A DNA stretch of 64,000 nt from Ancylomarina subtilis (GCF_004217115.1 NZ_SHKN01000001.1:2235781-2299780), one strand, 5' to 3'; shown: positions 18,006-28,684, counted from the first letter of the stretch. Program-made: numbers and translations. The notes: generated from the sequence alone by a model not told the origin.

Positions 18006-20516
18006 CTAAAAAGTCATCTGAAACATGGCACGAATACCAAATTTTTCAAAATCCTGATCAGGGTTTGGCTCCAGGTGATTCAATCGCCACATGGCATCGA
18101 CACGGAAAAACTTGAAAATATTCTCAACCCCAACACTAGCCTCAAAATAAGGATCTGTTACATCAGACAAGCCAACCGGAAATTTAAGAATTGCCTCACT
18201 ATTGGCTAATGCACCATTATTTTCATCCGATAAAGTTCCCCATAAACCTTTTGCAGAAACAACGGTACGCCATTTCAATCGCTTAAACAAAGGAATACGA
18301 TTCAGGATAAACCCCTGAAAATGATGTTCCAATGATAAACTCACATATTGGTCACTAGCAAATTCAAAATAGTTCATCATATTGAATGCATAAGGATCAA
18401 AGGCATAAGTCTCGTTTCCCTCGTGAAGAGATAATAAGGGGTAAGGCACTTTTCCGAACAACTTAGAAGCTGTTGCCAAATAACGCATCTTACCCAAAGG
18501 TGGTAAATCAAGCGTATGATCCACACTTAAATCGGCTTTAAAATACTCCTGCCCGGATCCCAACACATTTTTCAGTCCCATCGTGAGATAAAGATTAACG
18601 ATTGGGACAGGACCTCCCAAATGAACCCTTTCAAATTCTCCCATAACGACCTTCTCATTCCTTGTCCATCGTGTTCTCAACTCAATTTCTGAGTTTTTAA
18701 TCCCTGAGATAGGCAAATCACCATTGGGCGAAACAAATGGAACAATTGGAGTTGGAGAAATATCACGGTATCTAAATTTAATGGAATTCATAAAGCCTTG
18801 AAACCACTCTTTCTCATAATGCGCCTCAAACTGATCAAGCATGGTTAGCTTATTGTTCGGATTTCGTTTAAGCAATGAGGCTAATATATTGCCTTCAGTA
18901 AAAGCATTCGGGCTTTTTCCTAATTGATGAATATCGTGTTTCCACTGCATGCCAAAAGTCTCCCGAGGGAGTTTATTGATCATGTATAGAAAACCCAAGC
19001 CATATTTAAATCGATTATCCTTGTCGCCGTACGCGACATGGGCATTGTACATCACTTTAGTGCTAAAATCGTTCGATGTACGACCCCCAAACATAAAGCG
19101 GTTTCCTTCAATCTCATTGAACGAATAGAGCTTATAATAAGGCCCGTATTCAAAGTTCCCTTTCGTATAATAGCCCGTCACAAAAGTTTGGATAATATCG
19201 ATGATGTTTTTGTAAAGTGGAACATTCTGAATGGAGTCAACCATAGAATAGATTCCCGATTCACGCTTAGAAAGCTTAAATGGACGAGCCTCATCCCAAT
19301 ACGATGCCTGCTTACCTAATGCATCATCATTTACAATTACATTATTCTCCAGCTTTACAATTTCTTTTCGAATTGGCGCATTCAATTTTACTTTACGATA
19401 AGAGATTGTTTTTCGTCCGAAAAACCCCATCTGTGATGTTGAATCTCTATTGGTCAACATGAAATCGACGAATAGATTTTGCTTTTTCAAAAACCAGGTT
19501 GAATCGTTTATTTTTTGAAATTCATTGGTACTAACCAAATCCTTTACCCAGTTCAGATTTACATCTTTTGTGATGCGCATTTTCATATTATCAACCGCAA
19601 AAGTTGTGTCAGCTACCCAAAAATCACCCACAAAACAGGGCTCTAATTTTCGTTTGGGTTTAAAAGACATGTGGTAACACCAATTCCCATCACGATAAGC
19701 ACTATCGGTCAGGTAATATTTATAATAACTCAAACCTCCGTCTGCAATCGGACTTACAAAGTTTTTATTAAATAAATCGATAAAGTTATCGTAGATATTT
19801 ATATTTTGGTGCAACTGTCCCGTAAACTGTGCCAAACTTGCATTATCCTTAATCCCCGACATTTGAGATGCTTTGATAACTTCACGCTCCAATTTTGGGG
19901 TTTTACGATAGTAGTAATCCGATAAGGATTCAGTTATAAAGACGGGCAAATAAGACTTCCCGGTAACGACAGAAGTATCAACATAATCGAAGACAAACTG
20001 AAACTGACGCATGATTTTTTTATTCTTAAAATCATCGTTAATATTGTTCAAATCCATCTCCATCTTCGTATAAGTCTCGTACTGATACGATTCCAAACGG
20101 GATGGGTTGTTTTTCTTTTTACGCGCAATAATTTTTCTCAGAAGAATATGAGCGGGATTCTCTCCCGGTAAAATTTTAATCTCCTGCAAAGCTACTGCTT
20201 CAGAATGCAATTCAATGTTTAAAGTCTGAAAAACACCCTTTTGAATAGCATATCCTCTGGCTTTATACCCCACAAAAGAAACCTGTAAAGAATCTGTTGG
20301 CGTTCGGGTTTCAATAAAATAATTCCCATCAAAATCGGTTGTAGCCCCTATAGTAGTCCCTTTAAAAGAGATATTTACAAAAGGTAAGGGTTCCTGCGTT
20401 TTTGCATCAACTACCCGACCCCTAATTTTTGTAACCTGAGAAAACACAGATTGGCTTACTCCTACCCCCATAAGAATAAACAAAAGCATTAATAATCCTT
20501 TAGATAATTTCAGCAT
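18006..20516 (-). CDS. DUF5686 and carboxypeptidase-regulatory-like domain protein (outer membrane)
   Basis: The 836-residue protein has a signal peptide (residues 1-27), a carboxypeptidase-regulatory-like/CarboxypepD_reg beta-sandwich (about 30-115: GRVVDAKTQEPLPFVNISFKGTTIGATTDFDGNYFI) and a long C-terminal region of beta strands ending in FQMTF, typical of an outer-membrane barrel. This architecture defines the DUF5686 family, very common in Bacteroidota and of unknown function. It resembles TonB-dependent receptors in its leading domain but lacks an evident plug domain. No partner lipoprotein is encoded beside it. Confidence 0.9.
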   Translation of the reverse strand: MLKLSKGLLMLLFILMGVGVSQSVFSQVTKIRGRVVDAKTQEPLPFVNISFKGTTIGATTDFDGNYFIETRTPTDSLQVSFVGYKARGYAIQKGVFQTLNIELHSEAVALQEIKILPGENPAHILLRKIIARKKKNNPSRLESYQYETYTKMEMDLNNINDDFKNKKIMRQFQFVFDYVDTSVVTGKSYLPVFITESLSDYYYRKTPKLEREVIKASQMSGIKDNASLAQFTGQLHQNINIYDNFIDLFNKNFVSPIADGGLSYYKYYLTDSAYRDGNWCYHMSFKPKRKLEPCFVGDFWVADTTFAVDNMKMRITKDVNLNWVKDLVSTNEFQKINDSTWFLKKQNLFVDFMLTNRDSTSQMGFFGRKTISYRKVKLNAPIRKEIVKLENNVIVNDDALGKQASYWDEARPFKLSKRESGIYSMVDSIQNVPLYKNIIDIIQTFVTGYYTKGNFEYGPYYKLYSFNEIEGNRFMFGGRTSNDFSTKVMYNAHVAYGDKDNRFKYGLGFLYMINKLPRETFGMQWKHDIHQLGKSPNAFTEGNILASLLKRNPNNKLTMLDQFEAHYEKEWFQGFMNSIKFRYRDISPTPIVPFVSPNGDLPISGIKNSEIELRTRWTRNEKVVMGEFERVHLGGPVPIVNLYLTMGLKNVLGSGQEYFKADLSVDHTLDLPPLGKMRYLATASKLFGKVPYPLLSLHEGNETYAFDPYAFNMMNYFEFASDQYVSLSLEHHFQGFILNRIPLFKRLKWRTVVSAKGLWGTLSDENNGALANSEAILKFPVGLSDVTDPYFEASVGVENIFKFFRVDAMWRLNHLEPNPDQDFEKFGIRAMFQMTF

Positions 20517-20562
20517 GTATACATAAATAAGTGAACATGAATGACAATTTCTGTAATTTAAA

Positions 20563-20588
20563 CAAAATCCCTAATATTATTAGGGATT
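20563..20588 (-). terminator. Terminator-like hairpin after tatC
   Basis: A perfect 10-bp stem (20566-20575 with 20579-20588) lies between tatC and the DUF5686 gene. A T-containing tract follows on the minus strand. Confidence 0.55.
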
Positions 20589-20654
20589 CTAAACTAACAA
20601 TAAATCCATCCTAATAGAAGAACTAATCTAAATAATTTTTATTGTACTTTAAGT

Positions 20655-21467
20655 TTATTCAAATTGTTTTGCCTGCTTTTTTTGGATACGCTTGGAGATA
20701 CTAATCCCCACTTCGTAAAGAACCAACAATGGCAGACAAACTAAAACCTGAGAGAAGATATCCGGCGGTGTAATAATCGCTGACAAAATCAAAATCAGAA
20801 CAATTGAATGCTTTCTGTATTTCCTTAAAAACTCAGGGCTAACCAAACCAATCTTACTCAAAAAGAAGATTAAAACCGGTAACTCGAAAATAATCCCACT
20901 GGCTAAAACAATTGATGTAATTGTTGAAATATATGAATCCAAATTAATTTGATTCATCACCTGAGATGAGATATTGTATGAGCCCAGAAAATGAACAGAC
21001 AACGGTGTTATGATGTAATAACCGAATGCAACACCAAGTGCAAACAGGAAACTTGTATAGAAAATAGAACCTCTTGCATGTTTTTGTTCAGAAGAATATA
21101 AAGCCGGTTTCACAAATCGCCAAAATTCAAAAAACAAATAAGGGAAACCTGCAATACAACCCACTACAATAGACACAGTTATATGTGTTGCAAATTGTCC
21201 GGCCATATTAATATTAATCACTTGAAAGGGTTTGGTATTAATCTTTAAAGACTCAACCCCCGTAAAATCAGACAAAAGGGCAAACATCCTGTTCGTGAAA
21301 AAATCAACATTTTTGGGTGCTAATATTATCTTATCAAAAATAATATCGTAGAACACAAAAGCTGCAACAGCAAACACCAATACAGCTAAAGCTGAACGAA
21401 TAAGGTGCCAACGTAACACTTCAAGATGTTCAAGGAAACTCATTCCATCTTCTTCTTTCTCTGACAT
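20655..21467 (-). CDS. tatC: Sec-independent protein translocase TatC
   Basis: The 270-residue inner-membrane protein has six hydrophobic helices and the TatC hallmarks: the N-terminal MSFLEHLEVLRWHLIRS segment that binds twin-arginine signal peptides, FEFWRFVKPALYSSE, and AIITPPDIFSQVLVCLPLLVLYEVGI near the C-terminus. It exports folded, often cofactor-bearing proteins. No tatA/B is in the window. It lies 86 bases downstream of the kdsD-like gene on the same strand, a frequent pair in Bacteroidota. Confidence 0.97.
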   Translation of the reverse strand: MSEKEEDGMSFLEHLEVLRWHLIRSALAVLVFAVAAFVFYDIIFDKIILAPKNVDFFTNRMFALLSDFTGVESLKINTKPFQVININMAGQFATHITVSIVVGCIAGFPYLFFEFWRFVKPALYSSEQKHARGSIFYTSFLFALGVAFGYYIITPLSVHFLGSYNISSQVMNQINLDSYISTITSIVLASGIIFELPVLIFFLSKIGLVSPEFLRKYRKHSIVLILILSAIITPPDIFSQVLVCLPLLVLYEVGISISKRIQKKQAKQFE

Positions 21468-21553
21468 ACAATTTCAATTACAATAAACAACTCTTTAACT
21501 CTGATTTGATGGTACTATCCCACTAAATCAAACCATTTCTCTTCCGAAGAATA

Positions 21554-22522
21554 CTACACAATGCCTTCTTTCAGGATATCATGAAGATGGACCAAACCTA
21601 AATATTCACCATCCTTACAAACGACCAACTGCGTAATGCTGTTTTTCTCCATTAAATGAAACGCATTTATAGCCAACTCATCTTCTGCAATTGTCTTAGG
21701 TGAAACCGACATGATATCTTTGGCCTTTAGTGGCTTGACATCCTCGTATTGCTGCATCATTCTACGTAAATCACCATCGGTAATAATACCTGACAATTTA
21801 TTTTCATCGTTGATTACAGCTGCAGCCCCCATTCTCTTCGAAGAAATCTCAAGAATGACCGTTCGAATATCATCATTTAATTTTACTTGTGGTGCAGATT
21901 GTTTCACCAAAAGATCGCTCACACGTAAATACAACTTTTTCCCTAAAGCTCCACCCGGGTGAAATTTAGCAAAATCCTGAGAACTAAATTGACGACATTC
22001 AAGCAAGGCAACGGCCAATGCATCACCGATAACTAACTGGGCTGTCGTTGAATTTGTAGGTGCTAAATTATTAGGACAAGCTTCTTTATCAACAACCGCC
22101 TTAAGCACAAAATCCGATTGTTTCGCCAGGAAAGAATCCAAGCCAGCAACCATACTTACTAAAACATTTCCCAGATTTTTGATCAATGGAGCCAAAACTT
22201 TGATTTCTGGTGTATTTCCACTCTTCGATATACAAATAATAATATCATCAGGCCTAATCATACCTAAATCACCATGAATCGCATCAGCGGCATGCATAAA
22301 CATAGATGGCGTCCCTGTCGAATTTAATGTTGCAACAATCTTATTCGCAATATTTGCACTTTTCCCAATACCAGTCACCACAACACGACCTCTGCTTTCT
22401 AAAATAAGCTCAACAACTTTAGCAAAGTCATCATCTATATAATCAGCAAGTTGTCCAATCGTTCTGGCTTCCTCTTTTATTGTATTTATTGCTATCTCTT
22501 TTATCTTATTTCTTGAATTCAA
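21554..22522 (-). CDS. kdsD: KpsF/GutQ family D-arabinose 5-phosphate isomerase
   Basis: The 322-residue protein has an N-terminal SIS (sugar isomerase) domain (about 40-175; GRVVVTGIGKSANIANKIVATLNSTGTP and CISKSGNTPEI) and two C-terminal CBS domains (about 205-322). It interconverts ribulose 5-phosphate and arabinose 5-phosphate, the first step to Kdo for lipopolysaccharide. The symbol is by family; GutQ or KpsF paralogues cannot be told apart here. It is followed by tatC. Confidence 0.93.
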   Translation of the reverse strand: MNSRNKIKEIAINTIKEEARTIGQLADYIDDDFAKVVELILESRGRVVVTGIGKSANIANKIVATLNSTGTPSMFMHAADAIHGDLGMIRPDDIIICISKSGNTPEIKVLAPLIKNLGNVLVSMVAGLDSFLAKQSDFVLKAVVDKEACPNNLAPTNSTTAQLVIGDALAVALLECRQFSSQDFAKFHPGGALGKKLYLRVSDLLVKQSAPQVKLNDDIRTVILEISSKRMGAAAVINDENKLSGIITDGDLRRMMQQYEDVKPLKAKDIMSVSPKTIAEDELAINAFHLMEKNSITQLVVCKDGEYLGLVHLHDILKEGIV

Positions 22523-22880
22523 AACTTATCAGTATTAAATTATTAATGTTCTATTTGGACCTAAAATTCAGCTAAAAACACAAAAAAAGTTAAAAGCTGT
22601 TAAAAGACTATCTGGTTTTGTTTTCTTCAAATGTTTATCTAAATTTAAAATACAAAAGTATTCATTTATTGAATAAAAAAGACTGAAGAGAGGTAAAAAT
22701 CACACCTTTAAAAGCTAAATCTGCAAAACATTTTTATTAGCTTCGCAGGTTCTCAGCTATACTTAAATTAGCAACTAATAATATTAAGATTATTTTTTTG
22801 ACTATTCGGGCGAAGTTATCTTCTGCAAAATCAAAAAAAAGAAAATCTTACAAATATTTAATGACAACAAATTACAGAAG
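22523..22880. other. Intergenic region between kdsD and recQ
   Basis: This 358-base AT-rich gap separates two divergent genes. It contains TACTTTTG on the minus strand (22653-22660) and TAGCTTCG on the plus strand (22738-22745) as possible -7 boxes for kdsD and recQ. Neither has a clear -33 element. No gene or RNA structure is visible. Confidence 0.5.
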
Positions 22881-25058
22881 ATGAAAACGGAGTTTGAGCT
22901 AGTTAGTCATTTAAAAAAGAATTTTGGTTTTGACACCTTCAAAGGGAGTCAGGAAGAAGTTATAAATAATGTCCTTAATGGTAATGATACATTTGTATTG
23001 ATGCCTACTGGGGGCGGCAAATCGCTTTGTTACCAATTACCGGCTATGATGCTAGAGGGTACAGCAATTATCATATCCCCTCTAATTGCCCTGATGAAAA
23101 ATCAGGTTGATGCGATGAGAAATTTTGGGGAAGATGATGGAGTTGCACACTTTATGAATTCATCACTATCAAAATCTGCCACATTAAAAGTTAAGGAAGA
23201 TGTCATTGAGGGCAGAACCAAGCTTTTATACGTTGCCCCGGAATCTCTCACAAAGGAGAGCAATATTGAATTTCTTAAAAACATCAAGATTTCATTCTAC
23301 GCGGTAGACGAGGCACATTGTATTTCTGAGTGGGGACACGATTTCCGTCCTGAATACCGAAAAATAAGACCTATAGTTGAAGAAATTGGGAAAGCACCAA
23401 TTATTGCATTAACAGCAACTGCAACCCCTAAGGTGCAACACGATATACAAAAAAACCTTGGCATGCTAGAGGCCAACGTTTACAAATCATCATTCAACCG
23501 ATCTAACCTTTACTATGAGGTAAAACCCAAAGTAGATGCAACCAAAGAGATTATCAAATTCATCCGAAAAAATGAAGGAAAGTCAGGTATCATCTATTGT
23601 TTGAGTCGTAAAAAGGTTGAAGAATTAGCTGAAACACTTCAAGTCAATGGAATCAATGCAGTTCCCTATCACGCCGGTATGGATTCTGCCACGCGATCTG
23701 GTAACCAGGATAAATTCCTGATGGAAGATATTGACGTTGTTGTGGCGACCATCGCATTTGGAATGGGGATTGACAAACCCGATGTGCGCTTTGTCATTCA
23801 TTACGACATTCCCAAAAGCTTGGAAGGCTACTACCAGGAAACAGGACGAGCAGGTAGAGACGGTGGCGAAGGACATTGCCTGACATTCTACAGCTATAAA
23901 GACATACAAAAGCTTGAAAAATTCATGCAAGGCAAGCCTATTGCTGAACAGGAAATTGGCAAGCAACTTTTATTGGAAACGGTTTCCTATGCTGAATCTG
24001 CCGTTTGTCGACGTACCGTTCTACTCCACTACTTTGGAGAAACACACACTCAGGAAAATTGCGGAAGCTGCGACAACTGCCTTCACCCTAAGAAAGAATT
24101 TCAAGGTGAAGAATATGTAGTCAAAGCACTTAATGTAGTCAAAGCTGTTAAAGAACGATTTAAAATAGATCACCTTGTCAATATTTTAACAGGGGAATCC
24201 AATTCATCAATAAAATCATACAAACACGACGAACTTGAGATTTTTGGTTGCGGGAAAGATAAAGATCAACATTTCTGGAATATGGTTTTCCGTCGCGCCC
24301 TAATCAATATGTTTATCGAAAAAGACATTGAGCAATACGGCGTCATTAAGATTAAAAAAGAAGGCCACGCTTTCTTAGAAAATCCAACTCCCTTCATGCT
24401 TACTGACGATCATGATTTTGATGAATCCGATACTGATGCTCCAAAATCGGGAGGAACTGCGGCTGTCGATACAGTTCTGCTTAAAATGCTGAAGGAACTT
24501 CGCAAGAAAATCTCTAAAATCAAAAATACACCTCCCTACGTTATTTTCCAGGACCCTTCTCTTGAGGATATGGCTATTCAATACCCTATCAACATCGAAG
24601 AAATGTCTCACATACAAGGTGTAGGTGCTGGTAAAGCGAAACGTTTCGGTAAGGAGTTTGTGGAATTAATTGCTAAACACGTCGAAGAAAACGACATCGA
24701 GCGTCCACAAGATATGGTGGTCAAATCTATTGCTGATAAGTCAAAATTTAAGGTTTATATCATTCAAAGTGTTGACAGAAAAATGGACCTTGAAGATATT
24801 GCCGACGCCAAAGGGATGGAATTTGACGATTTGCTTAAAGAGATGGATGCCATTGTCTACTCGGGAACCAAACTCAACATCGACTATTATATCGATGAAA
24901 TCATTGACGAGGACAGACAAGAAGAAGTCATGGAATACTTTAACGAAGCTGAAACAGATGACATCGAAGAAGCTCTTGATGAATTGGGAGAAGAAGACTA
25001 TTCTGAAGAAGACATTCGTTTGATGCGAATAAAATTCCATACCGAAAATGGATTATAA
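22881..25058 (+). CDS. recQ: ATP-dependent DNA helicase RecQ
   Basis: The 725-residue helicase contains Walker A TGGGKSLCYQLP, the DEAH box with aromatic loop (AVDEAHCISEWGHDFRP), motif VI QETGRAGRDGG, a zinc-binding subdomain (CRRTVLLHYFGE ... CGSCDNC), a winged-helix RQC domain and an HRDC domain (about 510-600). It unwinds recombination and repair intermediates 3' to 5'. Beyond HRDC it has a further segment of over 100 residues ending in a strongly acidic tail, so it is longer than E. coli RecQ (about 610). I recall that longer form from Bacteroidota. A terminator follows. Confidence 0.97.
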   Translation: MKTEFELVSHLKKNFGFDTFKGSQEEVINNVLNGNDTFVLMPTGGGKSLCYQLPAMMLEGTAIIISPLIALMKNQVDAMRNFGEDDGVAHFMNSSLSKSATLKVKEDVIEGRTKLLYVAPESLTKESNIEFLKNIKISFYAVDEAHCISEWGHDFRPEYRKIRPIVEEIGKAPIIALTATATPKVQHDIQKNLGMLEANVYKSSFNRSNLYYEVKPKVDATKEIIKFIRKNEGKSGIIYCLSRKKVEELAETLQVNGINAVPYHAGMDSATRSGNQDKFLMEDIDVVVATIAFGMGIDKPDVRFVIHYDIPKSLEGYYQETGRAGRDGGEGHCLTFYSYKDIQKLEKFMQGKPIAEQEIGKQLLLETVSYAESAVCRRTVLLHYFGETHTQENCGSCDNCLHPKKEFQGEEYVVKALNVVKAVKERFKIDHLVNILTGESNSSIKSYKHDELEIFGCGKDKDQHFWNMVFRRALINMFIEKDIEQYGVIKIKKEGHAFLENPTPFMLTDDHDFDESDTDAPKSGGTAAVDTVLLKMLKELRKKISKIKNTPPYVIFQDPSLEDMAIQYPINIEEMSHIQGVGAGKAKRFGKEFVELIAKHVEENDIERPQDMVVKSIADKSKFKVYIIQSVDRKMDLEDIADAKGMEFDDLLKEMDAIVYSGTKLNIDYYIDEIIDEDRQEEVMEYFNEAETDDIEEALDELGEEDYSEEDIRLMRIKFHTENGL

Positions 25059-25062
25059 ACAA

Positions 25063-25097
25063 AACAAAAGCCGTCTTTTTTAAGATGGCTTTTATTT
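25063..25097 (+). terminator. Intrinsic terminator of recQ
   Basis: A stem formed by AAAAGCCGTCTT and AAGATGGCTTTT, with one G-T pair, has a T-rich loop and a T-rich tail. It lies between convergent recQ and the GNAT-like gene. Confidence 0.85.
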
Positions 25098-25126
25098 TAT
25101 CTCACGAATCGGAATTCGGAATAAAA

Positions 25127-26308
25127 TCAATTGATTATTGGGGAACGTTCGAATTTTCTCGTCTCATCAAAAAGCTTGCGGAAAGTAATGTGAGTTTTAT
25201 AAATAGATGCACCAATATGTTCCATCATATGCATCATACGAGGATTAAAATCACCAATCCAGTTCATTTCCAAAGTCTTAAAAGGGAAACTTGAATTAAA
25301 ACCCTCCTTAGAAAACTGGTAGATCATAGCCGCATCAATACCTTTGGATTGGAAAGCCGGCACAACCCCAAATATCAAACCTACAGCATTCTTATCTTTC
25401 TTAAAGTATTTGTAATGCAAAAACTTCAATTTAGCTAACCAGCCCAAGCGTCCATTTGCTCCATCTATAACCTCATTCATATCGGGAATCATGATAAAAA
25501 AACCTATAGGCTCATTCTTATAATAAGCAAACCAAAGTAATTTCTCGTGCAAAACAGACCTGAGGCTGTGAAAATTTTCCAAAGCTTGCTCTTCAGTCAT
25601 GGCATCAACACCAGGAATGGTAGACACCCATGCTTCATTATATATATGAACAAAATCACGAATATACTTTGTCCAGTCTTTCTTATTGAAATGAACAATT
25701 GAAAAATCCGGATTACGCTCAACCCGCTTAGCTTTCCAGGCTATAATTTCACTTAAACTATCAACAGAAAAGATCGTTTTATAAGTATATTGCTCAAAGT
25801 AGGTTTTAAAACCATACGATTCAAATAGATTTCTGTAATAGGGATGGGAGTATGACATCCCATATAAAGGTTTGTGAAAACCATCAACCAACAGCCCCCA
25901 CCACTGATGGCGGTCACCAAAATTAATCGGCCCATCCATGGCTTCTATCCCTTGGTTTTTCAACCAGTTTTCACAACAACTAAAAAGAGTAAATGCTGCA
26001 TCTTTATCATCAATACATTCAAAAAAGCCCATTCCTCCGGTAGGAAACTCACCCAAATCACGTGTTTTATTATCAATAAAAGCAGCGACACGCCCAACGG
26101 TTAACCCCTTGGGATTTTTCAGAATCCATCGACAACAAGTCCCTCTCCGAAACATTTTATTTTTCTCCGGATCAAAAACAGCCTCAATTTCGGTATCCAA
26201 TGGACGAATCCAATTCGGTTCATCCTCGTAAAGACGCACCGGTAGTTCCAAAAATTCCTGCTTTGATAGTGCACTGACTACCTCTTCTATTTGAAACTTA
26301 CAATCCAT
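25127..26308 (-). CDS. GNAT-like acyltransferase-fold protein
   Basis: The 393-residue cytosolic protein belongs to a Bacteroidota family usually named as a GNAT N-acetyltransferase. The N-terminal half includes LPVRLYEDEPNWIRPL and GRVAAFIDN. The C-terminal half carries the acetyltransferase-like core (LLWFAYYKNEPIGFFIMIPDMNE, then GVVPAFQSKGIDAAMIYQ in the place of the acetyl-CoA pyrophosphate loop). The length suggests two GNAT-like folds in tandem. The substrate is unknown. It lies 24 bases downstream of the flippase-like gene, so the two are probably cotranscribed. Confidence 0.7.
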   Translation of the reverse strand: MDCKFQIEEVVSALSKQEFLELPVRLYEDEPNWIRPLDTEIEAVFDPEKNKMFRRGTCCRWILKNPKGLTVGRVAAFIDNKTRDLGEFPTGGMGFFECIDDKDAAFTLFSCCENWLKNQGIEAMDGPINFGDRHQWWGLLVDGFHKPLYGMSYSHPYYRNLFESYGFKTYFEQYTYKTIFSVDSLSEIIAWKAKRVERNPDFSIVHFNKKDWTKYIRDFVHIYNEAWVSTIPGVDAMTEEQALENFHSLRSVLHEKLLWFAYYKNEPIGFFIMIPDMNEVIDGANGRLGWLAKLKFLHYKYFKKDKNAVGLIFGVVPAFQSKGIDAAMIYQFSKEGFNSSFPFKTLEMNWIGDFNPRMMHMMEHIGASIYKTHITFRKLFDETRKFERSPIIN

Positions 26309-26332
26309 ACAATTCTGTTTACTAATTCTAGC

Positions 26333-27409
26333 CTATATTTTTTTTCTATTAACAATAGGCAAAGCAATTACCGAAAGTGCCCCAACAATAATAATCATTG
26401 CTGTTTGAGAACCGTGTACAACTAAAGCAAAACTCCTTGACAACTTCTCAATATCAGGTGTGCTTGGCAGGTAAATTAAAAGTGTGCCTATAACCATAAA
26501 ATGCCAGGCTCCAATCCCACCCTGAACAGGTGCAACCATACCAAAACTTCCCATCACAAAAACAGTCAAACCTGCAAGGGCTGGTAAGTTCGAAGTAAAA
26601 CCAAAACTAAAGAAACAAATATAGGTCATCAGATAATACATCACCCAAATAAAAATGGTATGAAGAACAAATGACAGCTTATTGTCTAACTTCCGAATAG
26701 CTTTAAACCCATCCATAAAATTCCCAAGCGTAAACATGATTTTCTTATAGAAGACGGTATGTTTAAACTTTTTACGGAAAATAAATATGAGAATGGCCAA
26801 AGCTGCCAACACATATAAAGTAATTGAAGAAGCAAAAACAGTTGATAATTTAGAGCTGACTTCCGGATTACGAGTCATAAAATCAGATAAAACTTCGAAC
26901 TGGGTAACCATTGTCAAAAGCAAAAACAACAAAAGCATCACAATATCAAGAGCTCTCTCAAGAACAACAGTCCCAATAAGTTTTGAAAATGAAACATCTT
27001 CATATTTACTAATAACTCCACACCGCGATATTTCACCCATTCTAGGCAAAGCCAAATTCGCAAAATAACCAACCATAACTGCTAGAAAAGTATTAGCAAA
27101 ACGCGGTTTACTTCCCAATGACTCGATCAACATATTCCATCGCAGTGTCCGACTAATATGACTTAAAAGCCCAAAAGTAAGTGAAGCGAGTATCCAAAAA
27201 TAATTGACTTGATTTTTTAATACATCTAAAATCTCAGAAGTATCCTGTCCTCTATAAATTAACCAAAATAAAAAAGCACTTATAGTAAAGAAAATAAGGA
27301 ATTTCAGGCCTTGTCTTATTGTTTTCTTCAATGTTCTATGTTTTTGTATGACATCTATCCTTAGAACTGATACCGATCTGATTCCATATTCAAACAAAAC
27401 AGGCCCCAT
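26333..27409 (-). CDS. Flippase-like / lysylphosphatidylglycerol synthase TM-region protein
   Basis: The 358-residue protein has about eight hydrophobic helices and matches the UPF0104/LPG_synthase_TM family, with conserved-looking segments SRTLRWNMLIESLGSKPRF, MVGYFANLALPRMGEISRCGVISKYE and GMVAPVQGGIGAWHFMVIG. It lacks the soluble aminoacyl-transferase domain of MprF, so it is probably a lipid or glycolipid translocator. The first 30 residues are not hydrophobic and may not be translated; a TTG codon before KKTIRQGLKF is an alternative start. It precedes the GNAT-like gene in a two-gene operon. Confidence 0.85.
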   Translation of the reverse strand: MGPVLFEYGIRSVSVLRIDVIQKHRTLKKTIRQGLKFLIFFTISAFLFWLIYRGQDTSEILDVLKNQVNYFWILASLTFGLLSHISRTLRWNMLIESLGSKPRFANTFLAVMVGYFANLALPRMGEISRCGVISKYEDVSFSKLIGTVVLERALDIVMLLLFLLLTMVTQFEVLSDFMTRNPEVSSKLSTVFASSITLYVLAALAILIFIFRKKFKHTVFYKKIMFTLGNFMDGFKAIRKLDNKLSFVLHTIFIWVMYYLMTYICFFSFGFTSNLPALAGLTVFVMGSFGMVAPVQGGIGAWHFMVIGTLLIYLPSTPDIEKLSRSFALVVHGSQTAMIIIVGALSVIALPIVNRKKI

Positions 27410-27538
27410 TCTGATTCAAACATCAATCAAAATGAATTTTTACCCCACAAATAATGCTGAAATAAACAAATCTGGATTTTCTTATCAATGAATTTTAAAA
27501 TTTCAACAAGTAAACCCTGTTCTTATGGTATTTAGTTC

Positions 27539-27546
27539 TAAATTTG
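27539..27546 (+). promoter_or_regulatory. -7 promoter box for rsmA
   Basis: TAAATTTG matches the TAnnTTTG consensus and lies about 110 bases before rsmA. CCTG at 27516-27519 sits at the right spacing but is a poor -33 element. Confidence 0.4.
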
Positions 27547-27654
27547 CCGTAATTTACGACAGGTGAAGCGCAAAAATAACGAAATGTTTGTAAAATACTT
27601 TGGTTTTAGCCTAAGAATAAAAGCTCCTGTTAAAAAAGCATTGAAGACCAGCAT

Positions 27655-28434
27655 ATGGGATACGTTAGAGCAAAGAAAAATTTAGGTCAGCATTTCTTAA
27701 AAGATTTAAACATCGCAAAGAAAATTGTTGACAGTTTAGATAGTGAGCAAACAAATAAAGTATTGGAAATAGGCCCGGGGATGGGTGTTCTCACACAATA
27801 CCTGTTACCCAACAAAAATTTCGAAACACACGTTGTTGAAATTGACACCGAATCTGTAGCTTATCTAAAAGAAAATTATCCCGAACTTGAAGGTCGGATT
27901 ATTGGTGAAGATTTTCTTCGATTTGATTTATCAAAATTATTCGATGAACCCTTCTCTGTAATTGGTAATTTCCCCTACAATATTTCATCACAAATCTTCT
28001 TCCGGGTTCTTGACTATCGTGATCAAATTCCCGAGGTGGTTTGTATGATTCAAAAAGAAGTTGCTGAACGTATGAGCGCTAATCCTGGCTGCAAAGCTTA
28101 TGGCATTTTAAGTGTGCTGATGCAAGCGTTCTACAATATCGATTATCTTTTCACAGTCGGAGAAAAAGTTTTTGATCCACCACCAAAAGTAAAATCTGCT
28201 GTCATTCGCATGCGCAGAAACACAACCACTGATTTAAAATGCAGCGAACCCCTATTTTTCCGAGTCGTTAAAACGGGTTTTAATCAACGACGCAAAACAC
28301 TCCGAAACTCTCTAAAAAGTATACTCGGCGAACTAAAACTCGAGGATGAGATAATGGGGAAAAGACCCGAACAACTTAGCGTGCAGGAATTTGTAGAATT
28401 AACGAATAAAATTGACGCTCTCTTAAATGAATAA
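27655..28434 (+). CDS. rsmA: 16S rRNA dimethyladenosine transferase RsmA (KsgA)
   Basis: The 259-residue methyltransferase dimethylates two adjacent adenosines near the 3' end of 16S rRNA. It shows the family N-terminus [11 protein letters not shown], the S-adenosylmethionine motif [13 protein letters not shown], the acidic ribose-binding loop (VEIDTE), the catalytic motif NFPYNIS and the C-terminal [13 protein letters not shown]. The start is placed by the conserved N-terminus. It stands alone between divergent and downstream genes. Confidence 0.97.
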   Translation: MGYVRAKKNLGQHFLKDLNIAKKIVDSLDSEQTNKVLEIGPGMGVLTQYLLPNKNFETHVVEIDTESVAYLKENYPELEGRIIGEDFLRFDLSKLFDEPFSVIGNFPYNISSQIFFRVLDYRDQIPEVVCMIQKEVAERMSANPGCKAYGILSVLMQAFYNIDYLFTVGEKVFDPPPKVKSAVIRMRRNTTTDLKCSEPLFFRVVKTGFNQRRKTLRNSLKSILGELKLEDEIMGKRPEQLSVQEFVELTNKIDALLNE

Positions 28435-28684
28435 AGTTTTTACTTCACATTAATTTACTATTCAGAAAAGAGTTTCTATTACTTTATCAACTATTTATTA
28501 TATTAGAAGTTGAAGTAAATAATGGTATGATCTTATCATTTAAACAAAAGCCTATTTTCATATAACCGATACACGCATCCTTTCTCTTTTTAAATAAGCG
28601 CAGGATAATCACCAATATGTCAATAATCAAATGAGATCTATGCCTTAAAGGAAAATTCGTCACACACTCAAAAAATAAGATGTT

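Noticed and set aside
28435-28684. Mg2+ riboswitch before mgtE
   Set aside because: Nothing resembling the known M-box or a long structured leader could be traced.
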